Shown piece after piece: positions 27,904 through 36,545 of a stretch of DNA of 64,000 bases. The notes under the pieces were generated by a model that searched no databases, was not told where the DNA came from, and worked only from the letters and a program-made list of their open reading frames with translations. Each line of letters starts with the position of its first letter. Positions within the stretch are counted from its first letter, which is position 1. The position numbers were made by a program, and so were the translations under genes. The stretch comes from Ignavibacteriota bacterium (GTDB lineage: Bacteria > Bacteroidota > Ignavibacteria > Ignavibacteriales > Melioribacteraceae), in NCBI GenBank assembly GCA_016713565.1, contig JADJOX010000008.1:372001-436000 (forward strand), in the 5' to 3' direction.

Positions 27904-28986
27904 TCATTTTTTTATTCGAATTAGGTTAAATACTCCCGCGATAAAAAATATAATGTTTGCTAGCCATGCTGTAATAAGCGGATTGAACACACCGTTTTTA
28001 CCAAACGCTTGACTTATTTTCATAAAAACCAAATAAACAAAAGTAAGCAAAACATTTATACCGAATTGGATAGCGGTTCCGCCTTTGCGCTTATTAGCGG
28101 AAATTGTCATTCCAAACAAAATTACTACAAAACTGGCGAATGCAAAAGCTATTCTTGAGTGATATTCAATTTCAATTCTCGTTGGATCTGTACCCGCATT
28201 AAATTGTTCCTGCGAATATTTTTTCAATTCACTTAAAGTCATTTCATCGGGTATTTTTTGTTTTTGTATAACTTCATCTGGTGTAAAAGTAAGATAGTTT
28301 ACATCTAGTTCTTTAAATTCGGAAACAGAATCTTTCCCGTTAAAGAAAAACCTTTGTACCCCGTCAGATAATTGCCAAGCTTTTTTTGTAGAATCGTATT
28401 TCATTGATTGCGCGTCGATTCTTGAAATCATTTTTTCAATATTTTTTTCATCAAATTCCTGAATACTAACTCTATTGGCACGACCCATTTTAACATTAAA
28501 ATAAGTTATAGTTACAATTCTGGTTGCTGAATCCTGAAAATAAATATTACTGCCGGAGCTGATCATATTTTTATTTAAATAATTTTGCTCAATAAAGATT
28601 CTATTTTTATTTGCTTCAGGAACAACAAATCCGCCAAAATAAATAGCGAAGAGACTTATAATAAATGCGGTTGACAAAAACGGCAATGTGAATCTATAGA
28701 AACTTATTCCGCCTGCTTTTATTGCCGTCAATTCATTTTGATTTGATAGTTTACCAACTGTGAAAAGCGCGCCGAGCATAACCGCGACCGGCATCATCAA
28801 TCTTATTATTTCAGGAATAAAAACAAAGTAATACTGAACGACAATATTCCATGTTGTGTTTGCGTCGATGAAATCATCAAGTTTTTCCATCATGTCAATT
28901 ACAACAAAAATTAATGTAAATGTGATCAAACCAAAAAGTACGGTTTGAATAAATTGTCTAATCAGATATTTATCAATTATTTTCAG
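27904..28986 (-). CDS. lptG: LptG-like lipopolysaccharide export permease
   Basis: About 360 residues with three helices at each end and a periplasmic beta-jellyroll between. The first usual start codon (TTG 28929) would remove the first helix. The frame is open upstream and CTG at 28986 gives KIIDKYLIRQFIQTVLFGL, the normal family N-terminus. GGAG at 28995-28998 sits 8 bases before this CTG. I therefore annotate a CTG start that overlaps the lptF stop by 14 bases. LptG with LptF and LptB2 extracts LPS from the inner membrane. Confidence 0.82.
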   Translation of the reverse strand: MKIIDKYLIRQFIQTVLFGLITFTLIFVVIDMMEKLDDFIDANTTWNIVVQYYFVFIPEIIRLMMPVAVMLGALFTVGKLSNQNELTAIKAGGISFYRFTLPFLSTAFIISLFAIYFGGFVVPEANKNRIFIEQNYLNKNMISSGSNIYFQDSATRIVTITYFNVKMGRANRVSIQEFDEKNIEKMISRIDAQSMKYDSTKKAWQLSDGVQRFFFNGKDSVSEFKELDVNYLTFTPDEVIQKQKIPDEMTLSELKKYSQEQFNAGTDPTRIEIEYHSRIAFAFASFVVILFGMTISANKRKGGTAIQFGINVLLTFVYLVFMKISQAFGKNGVFNPLITAWLANIIFFIAGVFNLIRIKK

Positions 28987-30334
28987 AATTTATTCTCCAG
29001 CTTTTTGGTACGAATTTTTTGAAAAAATCTAAATTCAGTTCTACTCTTTCTTTCGCGCCCTTACGAACTAAAATAATTCCAATAATACCTAAAACAATAT
29101 TTGCCGTCCATGTGCCCCAAAAAGGTGAAAGCATTCCTCTATCGGAAAGTTTTTCACCACCGATTAAAAATGCCCAGTAAACAAGGAAGAATCCCAAACT
29201 AATTCCCGCGGCAACGCCAAAACCCCCTCTTCGAGTCATTGTGCCGAGAGGAACACCGATTAAAACAAACACTATGCAGGCAAATGGAATTGAGTATTTT
29301 TTATGAATCTCAACCCAGTAGCTATCCATTCTTTTTTCATTGGCGTCAATGCGCCTTAAAATTGGCATAAGCGCGTTCTTTGTCGCTCTTACTTTATCTT
29401 CAGCATGAAATAAACTTATCTTTAGACTTTTATTATGTTTTTCAATATTTGCAAAATGTAAAGTATCCTTAACGAAATTAGATGTAATTTGTTTTTCCAA
29501 TCTTTTTGTTTCTTCGTTATTCAATTGGGCAATGCTGTCTACTAAAGCTAAAATTGCGGGCGCACCAAGTTCTCTATCGCCGCGTCTGCCGCCGAGCGCG
29601 GATTCTCTAAGTGAAAATTGATCCGCGTCCATTGCTATAATATGATTTTTAAATTCTAATTTTCTGTATGGTTTTAGGTTTCCGATATTTGACGTATGTA
29701 TTTCACCGTCGAATAAATTTAAAATTAATTTTTTTCTATCTGCTGTAAAATAAATTTCACCTCGTTTGGCAGTAACAACATTATAACTCTGAGCGGTAGA
29801 ATAATCATATATTGTAAGATTTTTAAGTTCATTAGTTTCAGAATCAATTTCTCTTGCCAATAATGAATATCTCGGCATTTCTTGAGAAAATACTCCCGGT
29901 ACCAAAGATAAAGTTGGCTTTTGATTGGAAATATCCTGAGTTAAAACTCTTAAAGCGTGATTTGCTTCGGGATAAATATTGTTGTTAAACTGAACTAGCA
30001 AGAAGGCGATCAGAATACTTCCGGCAAGCGGCGGCAGCATCATTTTGTACAAACTAATTCCGGAAGCTTTCATTATTGCGACTTCGTTATTTTGAGCCAT
30101 ACTTCCGAAAGCCATTAAAGTGGCTATTAAAACAGCCATTGGAACGGCTAGAACAAACATCCAGCTTAAGCTGTAAATTATCAATTTGGAAATTACAATA
30201 AAGCTCAAACCTTTACCGACAAGTTTATCCGCAATTTTCATTAAGAACTGCAAAAGAAAAACCGACATTAATGTAAACAGCGCAAACAAAAACGGCATCA
30301 GCAAATTTTTAGATATGTATTTGAATAATATCAT
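28973..30334 (-). CDS. lptF: LptF-like lipopolysaccharide export permease
   Basis: 453 residues of the YjgP/YjgQ family: N-terminal helices (FKYISKNLLMPFLFALFTLM, then WMFVLAVPMAVLIATLMAFG), the cytoplasmic coupling segment with NNEVAIMKASGISLYKMMLP, a long periplasmic region, and C-terminal helices. It is longer than the usual 350-390 residues because of an inserted charged region around 240-310. It is first in a two-gene operon with lptG. F versus G is assigned by gene order only. Confidence 0.85.
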   Translation of the reverse strand: MILFKYISKNLLMPFLFALFTLMSVFLLQFLMKIADKLVGKGLSFIVISKLIIYSLSWMFVLAVPMAVLIATLMAFGSMAQNNEVAIMKASGISLYKMMLPPLAGSILIAFLLVQFNNNIYPEANHALRVLTQDISNQKPTLSLVPGVFSQEMPRYSLLAREIDSETNELKNLTIYDYSTAQSYNVVTAKRGEIYFTADRKKLILNLFDGEIHTSNIGNLKPYRKLEFKNHIIAMDADQFSLRESALGGRRGDRELGAPAILALVDSIAQLNNEETKRLEKQITSNFVKDTLHFANIEKHNKSLKISLFHAEDKVRATKNALMPILRRIDANEKRMDSYWVEIHKKYSIPFACIVFVLIGVPLGTMTRRGGFGVAAGISLGFFLVYWAFLIGGEKLSDRGMLSPFWGTWTANIVLGIIGIILVRKGAKERVELNLDFFKKFVPKSWRINSENN

Positions 30335-30483
30335 ATGTTATAAGTTAATACTTTTTCAAAAATAAATAATCTTTTCAATTTTATTTGGGAAATCTCAATT
30401 CTATTCCTTCTATTTCTATTATAATTAAAAAGAATTTCTTAAGTTTTAAAAGTGTTTTTCCATCTTTAACAAAAGGAGAGATC

Positions 30484-31857
30484 GTGGAATCAGTATTAAA
30501 TTATATATCTAAAAATAAAGAGAATTATGTAAATGAATTGAAAGATTATTTACGAATTCCGAGTATTTCTACATTAAGTTCACACAAAAATGATATGTTG
30601 AAATGCGCCGAATTTGTATCAAAAAAAATGAAAGACGCCGGATTAGATAAAGTTGAAATACTCAAAACTGAAGGCAACCCATTGGTTTACGGAGAATGGC
30701 TTAATGCTCCCGGAAAACCAACAGTTTTAATATACGGTCATTATGATGTTCAGCCTGTTGATCCGATAAATTTATGGAAATCAGATCCTTTTGAACCCGT
30801 AATTGAAGATGGTAAAATTTGGGCACGCGGCGCAAATGATAATAAGGGTCAAAATTTTGTTCACATTAAAAGTGTTGAAGCATTTTTAAAATCTGAAAAT
30901 AAACTTCCGCTTAATGTTAAATTTTTAATAGAGGGTGAAGAAGAAGTCGGCAGCGAAAATTTAGAGAAATTTCTTAAAGCCAACAAGGATAAATTAAAAT
31001 GCGATGCGGTGTTAATTTCAGATACTAGCTTATACAAAGAAGGAACTCCGACATTAAATTACGGCTTACGCGGCTTAAGTTATATGGAAGTTGAACTTAC
31101 CGGACCAAATAAAGACCTTCATTCCGGAAGTTTCGGCGGCTCAGTCGCTAATCCCATAAATGAATTGGCAAAAATTATAAGCAAACTTCATGATAAAAAC
31201 GGAAAAGTTACAATTCCTGACTTTTATAAAGACGTACTTCCATTTACAAAAAAGGAAATTGAGAATATTAATAATTTAAAATTTTCCGATAAAAATTACG
31301 CAAAAGAATTAGGAGTAAAAGAACTGCAAGGCGAAAAAGGATTTAACACTTTACAAAGAATTTGGGGAAGACCGACTTTAGATTGCAATGGCATATTCGG
31401 AGGATTTACAGGCGAAGGAGCAAAAACGGTTCTGCCTTCAAAAGCAACCGCAAAAATCAGTATGAGATTGGTTCCGAATCAAGATCCGAAAAAAATCTCG
31501 AAGGAATTTACAAAATATATTAAATTACTTGCGCCGAAAAGCGTTAGCGTAAAAATAACAGATATGCACGGCGGTTATCCGGTTGTTGTATCGTTGGAAG
31601 ATCCGGCAATAATGGCAGCTTCAAAAGCGGTTGAAAAAGCGTTTGGTAAAAAAACAGTTTATACAAGGGAAGGCGGTTCAATACCAATTGTGGTTGATTT
31701 TGTTAAACAGCTTAAAGCTCCGGCAATTCTTATGGGATTGGGATTGGATTCCGATAATATTCATTCGCCTAACGAGCATTTTAGTTTGAAAAGCTTTGAA
31801 TTGGGAATTTTAAGTTCGGCATATTTTATTAACGAGTATTCGCAAATAAAAATTTAG
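30484..31857 (+). CDS. M20 family dipeptidase
   Basis: 457 residues from GTG 30484, which follows AAAGGAGAG directly; the longer frame from 30385 has no RBS. Metal-binding motifs of M20 peptidases are present: YGHYDVQPVDP, WARGANDNKGQ, EGEEEVGSEN, ISDTS and HSPNEHFSLKSF. The dimerisation domain follows DLHSGSFGGSVANP. Family members split dipeptides or similar acyl-amino acids with two zinc ions in the cytosol. The exact substrate is not readable. Confidence 0.9.
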   Translation: MESVLNYISKNKENYVNELKDYLRIPSISTLSSHKNDMLKCAEFVSKKMKDAGLDKVEILKTEGNPLVYGEWLNAPGKPTVLIYGHYDVQPVDPINLWKSDPFEPVIEDGKIWARGANDNKGQNFVHIKSVEAFLKSENKLPLNVKFLIEGEEEVGSENLEKFLKANKDKLKCDAVLISDTSLYKEGTPTLNYGLRGLSYMEVELTGPNKDLHSGSFGGSVANPINELAKIISKLHDKNGKVTIPDFYKDVLPFTKKEIENINNLKFSDKNYAKELGVKELQGEKGFNTLQRIWGRPTLDCNGIFGGFTGEGAKTVLPSKATAKISMRLVPNQDPKKISKEFTKYIKLLAPKSVSVKITDMHGGYPVVVSLEDPAIMAASKAVEKAFGKKTVYTREGGSIPIVVDFVKQLKAPAILMGLGLDSDNIHSPNEHFSLKSFELGILSSAYFINEYSQIKI

Positions 31858-31871
31858 TTAAGAGGAGTATT

Positions 31872-32939
31872 TTGGGTTTATTAAATTCATATTATAAACA
31901 AAGATTTGAAAATTTAAAGATCAACGCGGATGATACGGTTGAAATTTATTCTGATTATAAAATAGAAAATGACGCGATTAAATTCGGAGTTGGAATTTAC
32001 GATAGATCGGAATCTGCTGTTTTAAAACTTGTTGGAAAAGATGTCCTGGATTTTCTTAACAGAATATCAACAAATGAAGTTATCAATTTAGAACCATACC
32101 ATTACGTAAGTACATTATTTACCAACGAGAAAGGGAAGTTGATTGACAGAACTGCGCTGATAAGATATGAAGATGAATATTTTTTAATTGGAAGTAAATT
32201 TAACGATATGATGTTATTAAGGTGGATTGAAAAATATATTATTACCGAAAACGTAAAGTGTGAAAATTGTTCGAACAAATATTTAATACTCGATATTATT
32301 GGTCCGCAGGCTGAATCATATTTAACATTGATTTGCGGAAAGGAAGTTGATGAACTTGATAATAACAGACTTCACCAAGTTATTATTGATACTAAAACGG
32401 CTTTCCTGTTAAAGAAAAAAGCACACAGCGGAGAAATTATTTATTGGTTGCTATCGAAGGTTGAAAATGCTGAAGCGATGATAGAATATCTTTTAAATCA
32501 TAAAAGCGTATTTGATTTGGAGATGATTGGAGAAGCGGCGTTTGATAGATACAGAGTGATAAACAAAGTTTCCAAAGGCGGAAGAGAAATAACCGATAAA
32601 TATAATCCGCATGAAGCTAATTTAATAAATGATGTAAGTTTTTCTAAAGGATGCTTTATCGGACAGGAAGTCATTGCTCGATTAGAAACTTACGATAAAG
32701 TTCAGAAGGATCTTAAAAAATTTGTCATTAACTCAAATAATATAAAATTACCAGCCGACTTGGTAAATACCGAGAACGAGGTAGTTTGCACAATTACGAC
32801 ACTTACAGACAATATTGAGCTGAATAAATTTGAAGGTTTGGGATACTTTAAGAAAGCTCTAATTGATAAAAATATAGAATTTGAATTAGCTCAAAGTGAT
32901 AATACAGATCAAAAATTTTTAGTTAAATTGTTAGATTAG
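31872..32939 (+). CDS. ygfZ: YgfZ/GcvT-fold folate-binding protein
   Basis: 355 residues. The key motif KGCFIGQEVIARLETYDKV matches the YgfZ signature K-G-C-Y-x-G-Q-E. The N-terminal part has the GcvT-like fold (YDRSESAVLKLVGKDVLDFL). YgfZ-type proteins use folate to help assemble or repair iron-sulfur enzymes. The start is TTG with AGAGGAG 8 bases before it. Glycine-cleavage GcvT is less likely because it lacks that motif. Confidence 0.85.
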   Translation: MGLLNSYYKQRFENLKINADDTVEIYSDYKIENDAIKFGVGIYDRSESAVLKLVGKDVLDFLNRISTNEVINLEPYHYVSTLFTNEKGKLIDRTALIRYEDEYFLIGSKFNDMMLLRWIEKYIITENVKCENCSNKYLILDIIGPQAESYLTLICGKEVDELDNNRLHQVIIDTKTAFLLKKKAHSGEIIYWLLSKVENAEAMIEYLLNHKSVFDLEMIGEAAFDRYRVINKVSKGGREITDKYNPHEANLINDVSFSKGCFIGQEVIARLETYDKVQKDLKKFVINSNNIKLPADLVNTENEVVCTITTLTDNIELNKFEGLGYFKKALIDKNIEFELAQSDNTDQKFLVKLLD

Positions 32940-32941
32940 TT

Positions 32942-33490
32942 ATGAAAATTTATACAAAAACCGGTGACGACGGAAGTACAAGTTTATTCGGCGGAACACG
33001 TGTTCAAAAAAATAATATTCGAATCAATGCTTACGGTACAATTGATGAATTGAATTCAGTAATTGGAATAGCTGTATCCGGCGATATTAATGATGAAATA
33101 AAATTTGAATTAGAAAATATTCAAAATGTATTATTTCAAATCGGGTCGGAACTTGCTTCACCGGAGAATGTTAAAAGCAATATTATTAAAAGAACTTCCG
33201 AAGAGGACGTAAAAAATTTAGAAACTCTAATTGATAAATTCGATGAAAAATTGCCTCCGTTAAAGAATTTTATTTTACCCGGAGGAAATAATTCCGCCGC
33301 GCAATTACATTTTGCGCGTACTGTTTGCAGAAGAGCGGAAAGAATAATTGTGGAATTAAAAGAATTCGAATTGGTAAGCAAGAATGTGTTAATTTATGTT
33401 AACAGACTTTCCGATTTATTTTTTGTTTTGGCGCGATATCATAATTTATCGCGGTCAACTGCTGAAATAATTTGGAAACCTCGGGGGTGA
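32942..33490 (+). CDS. PduO-type cob(I)alamin adenosyltransferase
   Basis: 182 residues. The ATP-binding motif KIYTKTGDDGSTSLFGGTRV and the later FARTVCRRAERIIVELKE and YVNRLSDLFFVLARYHN blocks define the family. It attaches the adenosyl group to reduced cobalamin, making coenzyme B12. It follows ygfZ by 2 bp. Its last eight bases, including the TGA stop, are also the first bases of the tmRNA, so the two products compete for the same DNA end. Confidence 0.92.
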   Translation: MKIYTKTGDDGSTSLFGGTRVQKNNIRINAYGTIDELNSVIGIAVSGDINDEIKFELENIQNVLFQIGSELASPENVKSNIIKRTSEEDVKNLETLIDKFDEKLPPLKNFILPGGNNSAAQLHFARTVCRRAERIIVELKEFELVSKNVLIYVNRLSDLFFVLARYHNLSRSTAEIIWKPRG

Positions 33491-33834
33491 AATTGGCTTC
33501 GACGGGGTTATTTGTTCTTTGAACTGCGCACCGTGTTCTCCGTAGACACGCTAAACGACGGAACAAAGTCGAGACGACGACTATAACTACGCATTAGCTG
33601 CTTAATTTGTAAGTAGCCGTTCGCCTAATTTGTGTGTGCCGAAATTAGGATGAACGCCGTTAGGTGCACTAGTGGATTCGAGTTCTCTGGTAGATGAAGC
33701 GAAATTTTAACGGAGATAGAAAATTAAAACCATGTTTGTTTGGGTTTGGTTTTTGAAATTTAAATAATAAACTATGTGTGTAGACGTTCACTGAAAGGTA
33801 TCTTCGGACGCGGGTTCAACTCCCGCCACCTCCA
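33483..33834 (+). ncRNA. ssrA: Transfer-messenger RNA (tmRNA)
   Basis: About 352 bases. The 5' half of the tRNA-like domain GGGGGTGAAATTGGCTTCGA pairs with CACCTCC near 33827-33833 to give a 7-bp acceptor stem with one G-U pair. The T arm GCGGG-TTCAACT-CCCGC is intact. The tag reading frame ends in YNYALAA with a TAA stop at 33603-33605. The CCA end is not encoded (ACAA in the DNA) and must be added. tmRNA rescues stalled ribosomes with SmpB. The 5' end overlaps the adenosyltransferase stop. Confidence 0.96.
33573..33605 (+). other. tmRNA tag reading frame
   Basis: Read in the frame of the ALAA-stop, the tag is DDDYNYALAA if the GAC at 33573 is the resume codon. This resembles the Chlorobium tag ADDYSYAMAA from established knowledge. 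The resume codon could also be the preceding CGA; sequence alone does not decide. Confidence 0.65.
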
Positions 33835-34204
33835 CAAAATTATAATAAAAATAGTGAGTTTAGTAACACCTTAAAACATCACTAAGTCCAAAATTTATTT
33901 TAATCTCCATTTACTTTTTTTCTTTAACCAGAATAAGTTGAAGGATGTTTGTTTACTCATTAATGATTAAATAATTGTTTGGGTAATTTTCAACAAAACT
34001 TTTTATTATAAGAGATATAATAACCCATTACGTTAATAATTGCGATTTTTTTGTTTAACAATAGCATATTACTTGCCGCCTTAAAGTTAATGTTATGCTT
34101 ACCGAAATAAAAATTAAACTTCTGAACTTTCTTTATAAAATAATCTCAAAATTTTACCAAAAGCATTCTGCAGTAATTACTCTGATTTATTAGTTATTAT
34201 GAAT
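33835..34204. other. Intergenic, no gene seen
   Basis: 370 bases of AT-rich DNA between tmRNA and a converging gene. I see no ORF with a ribosome binding site, tRNA or strong hairpin. Confidence 0.6.
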
Positions 34205-34990
34205 TTATAAATTTCTAACTTTTTCAAGTTGCACTTCCTTATACAGTCCAAAAATTAATAAAATTGTAAAAAAAATAGAGGCGCCAATAGTCCCTAAATT
34301 AAGACCACCTTTATCAACGGATTTTGTTAATAGGTCTCCGAATGTTGCGCCAAAAGGTCTAGTTAAAACAAACGCAAACCAAAAGAGAAAAGTTTTTGAC
34401 AGTTTGGAATAAAAATGTAAAAAAATTATTATAACTAATAATATAGTAATTAATAAAGCGCTAATTAAAAAACCCAATCCTAAACTATCTGAAAGAAAGT
34501 CACCGGCAGCAGTGCCTAATGTATTGGCAATTAAAAATGCAATCCAATAATAAATTTCTGCTGAAGTAGAAGTTATATTTTCTACTGCAATTGATTTTTC
34601 TTTTTGATACCAGAGCATTAAAATAATTAATAAAAGAAATATTAAAAGTATAGAACCAAATGTGTATCCAATACCAAGTGTTCTATCAATAAAATCTGAA
34701 ATTCCGGTTCCAACTATTGCTGTAGAAGTAAAAACAAGCCAGTAGGCTATTGGTTCGTATTTTTTAATTTTAATTTTGTAAGAAAGTAGAATAATAAATA
34801 ATACAAGGAATATAATTATTGTTTCACCATAACCCAAATTCAGAGTCATTGAAAACATATCTGCCACAGTTTCACATAAAGTGGTTGCGGCAATTTTTAT
34901 AACCCAGTAAATAAAAACAATTTGCGGAATTCTGTTTAGTAATTTTACATTATTTGCTTCGGTTGGATTATTTAAAATATTATTTTTCAA
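34205..34990 (-). CDS. COG4705-like multi-helix membrane protein with fourfold repeat
   Basis: 261 residues from TTG 34990. A longer frame from 35017 exists, but GGAGG (34997-35001) lies 6 bases before the TTG, and the TTG overlaps the stop of the upstream gene by 11 bases. About eight membrane helices fall in four repeats, each with a T/A-x-x-x-D signature: ETVADMFSMTLNLGYG, TGISDFIDRTLGIGYT, TAAGDFLSDSLGLGFL and ATFGDLLTKS. This fits the uncharacterised COG4705 membrane family. The repeated acidic residues inside helices suggest transport of a cation or small solute, but this is inference only. Confidence 0.75.
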   Translation of the reverse strand: MKNNILNNPTEANNVKLLNRIPQIVFIYWVIKIAATTLCETVADMFSMTLNLGYGETIIIFLVLFIILLSYKIKIKKYEPIAYWLVFTSTAIVGTGISDFIDRTLGIGYTFGSILLIFLLLIILMLWYQKEKSIAVENITSTSAEIYYWIAFLIANTLGTAAGDFLSDSLGLGFLISALLITILLVIIIFLHFYSKLSKTFLFWFAFVLTRPFGATFGDLLTKSVDKGGLNLGTIGASIFFTILLIFGLYKEVQLEKVRNL

Positions 34991-35625
34991 AATACGCCTC
35001 CAAAAGATCAACAGCATCTAAATTCATCTGAGCCCCAAAATTTAGCATATTCTTATTTTGGGTACTAACTGAATTTTTTAAGCCTAAAACAATGTCGCTC
35101 ACTAAATCTTTTAAGGCATCATTTTTGATTCGTACTTTTACATTATCCCATAAATTTTCCGTAGTTTTTGAAATTGCTTTTATATTGTTCCAATCAATTA
35201 CTTTTTGAATTAATAATGATTTAATCTTGAATCCAACATAATCGAAAAGAACTACTTCTTGTGGAATTTTCAGTTTTGTATAATCTAATTCTAAAGCTAA
35301 AATTTTGTATGAATCAACCGCTATTAATGCTATTGAAGCATAGTCTTGATTTTTTGATAATTTACTAATTTCATTTTGGTTTGCTTTTAGTTGATTAAAA
35401 CTCTCGATAGTTAAAATATTGTTAATAAGATTAATTTCCTCATTTATATTTTTTATACTTTCTACAATTTTATATTTTCGCATATTTAAAGAAAAATTCT
35501 GTTAAATCCTCATATTGTGACATAAGATTATCAATTTTGTTGTTTTTATTAATACTTCTGGGGAAAATTGAATTACATATGATTATTGTTAGTATTACTG
35601 GAAACAAAAAGATTTTTAATTTCAT
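34980..35625 (-). pseudogene. Secreted/lipoprotein of unknown function, frameshifted
   Basis: ATG 35625 has GGAG 7 bases upstream and begins a hydrophobic signal (KLKIFLFPVILTIIICNS, Cys17), but that frame ends after 51 codons at 35470. A second open frame of 167 residues starts at ATG 35483 with no ribosome binding site and runs to 34980. Removing one A from the AAAA at about 35476-35479 would join them as FFFKYAKYKIVESIKN. The mature part is helical (about 165 residues) without a known motif. Either the gene is damaged, or reinitiation occurs at 35483. It is coupled to the COG4705-like gene. Confidence 0.6.
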
Positions 35626-35840
35626 TAAAATACTCCATAAATCATTTAAACAAATTGTTCTAAAATTAAATTAAAATATTCGTTTGTTAAATACACAATT
35701 ATTTTTCATAGAGATTTATTTTTGACTTTGTATAAGAGCAAGTCAATCTATTATTCTGTCACAAAACATTGAAGGTTATTTTTTACAAAATTCTAACAAA
35801 TTAGCGCGCAGCTTGTCACGATTCATTAGAAGTCAAGTTG

Positions 35841-35872
35841 TCCAAAGGACTCTGCCAATGGCAACCCTTGGA
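35841..35872. repeat. GC-richer hairpin, possible repeat remnant
   Basis: TCCAAAGG pairs imperfectly with CCTTGGA and an inner TGCC pairs with GGCA around a 3-base loop. It lies in a GC-richer island (about 35800-35895) inside very AT-rich DNA. No T tract follows, so it is not a typical terminator; a dispersed repeat or the remnant of an element end is possible. Confidence 0.35.
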
Positions 35873-35900
35873 TCAAAGAGGTTTTGTTAGTTATGCCGAA

Positions 35901-36449
35901 TTAATTATTATAAAAACCAATCGTTAAGCCAATTCCTCCATATCCGGACCTTTCTTCTGCAAGTCCGGAAATAAATTTTAGAAGTAAGCCAATATTATCT
36001 TTGTACAAATTAAATTTAAACTCAATACCCAACTTCATCAATAGTTTAGAATCAGATTTTGTCTCTTCTAAATTATTATGCAATGTAATTCCCAATAATG
36101 GAGAAAACCAAATAAAATTACCCCTAACACTATAACGACCTAAAAGACTAAAATCCCAATAAGGTCCAAATGTGCTTCCGCCACCAACATCCAAATCCAG
36201 TATTTTATAATATTCCGTACTAATTCGTAATCCAAAATTATATTTTTTATTTATTGAAGAATAAAAATCATAATCACCGGAAATCCCAATTTCATTTATT
36301 GCTATTGCGGAAACGGCTTCAATTTGAATCCCAAAAAATTTTGAATTTTTAAGTAACTTATTTGGATTCGCAGAAGAAGTATCAGCTTGACTAAATAATT
36401 TTCCGCAAAATAAAATTATTAGAATTACTATAATGTTTTTAATTTCCAT
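35901..36449 (-). CDS. Small outer-membrane barrel-like protein, unknown
   Basis: 182 residues with a signal peptide (about 1-21, ILFCGKLFSQ). The rest alternates aromatic and polar residues in the manner of a small beta barrel (GISGDYDFYSSI, YNFGLRISTEYYKI, RYSVRGNFIWFSPLLGITLH) and has a glycine-rich C-terminus (GYGGIGLTIGFYNN). I do not recognise a family. It stands alone in a gene-poor stretch. Confidence 0.6.
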   Translation of the reverse strand: MEIKNIIVILIILFCGKLFSQADTSSANPNKLLKNSKFFGIQIEAVSAIAINEIGISGDYDFYSSINKKYNFGLRISTEYYKILDLDVGGGSTFGPYWDFSLLGRYSVRGNFIWFSPLLGITLHNNLEETKSDSKLLMKLGIEFKFNLYKDNIGLLLKFISGLAEERSGYGGIGLTIGFYNN

Positions 36450-36545
36450 TTATTTATCGCAGTATAATGATGTTAAAATAACATGACAATCAAAATTTAT
36501 GTAGACAATGCTTTAGTAAAAAAATTATTATTCATATATACATTA

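Noticed and set aside
34991..35017. Longer start for the COG4705-like gene
   Set aside because: The GGAGG site points to TTG 34990, and the extra residues overlap the upstream gene.
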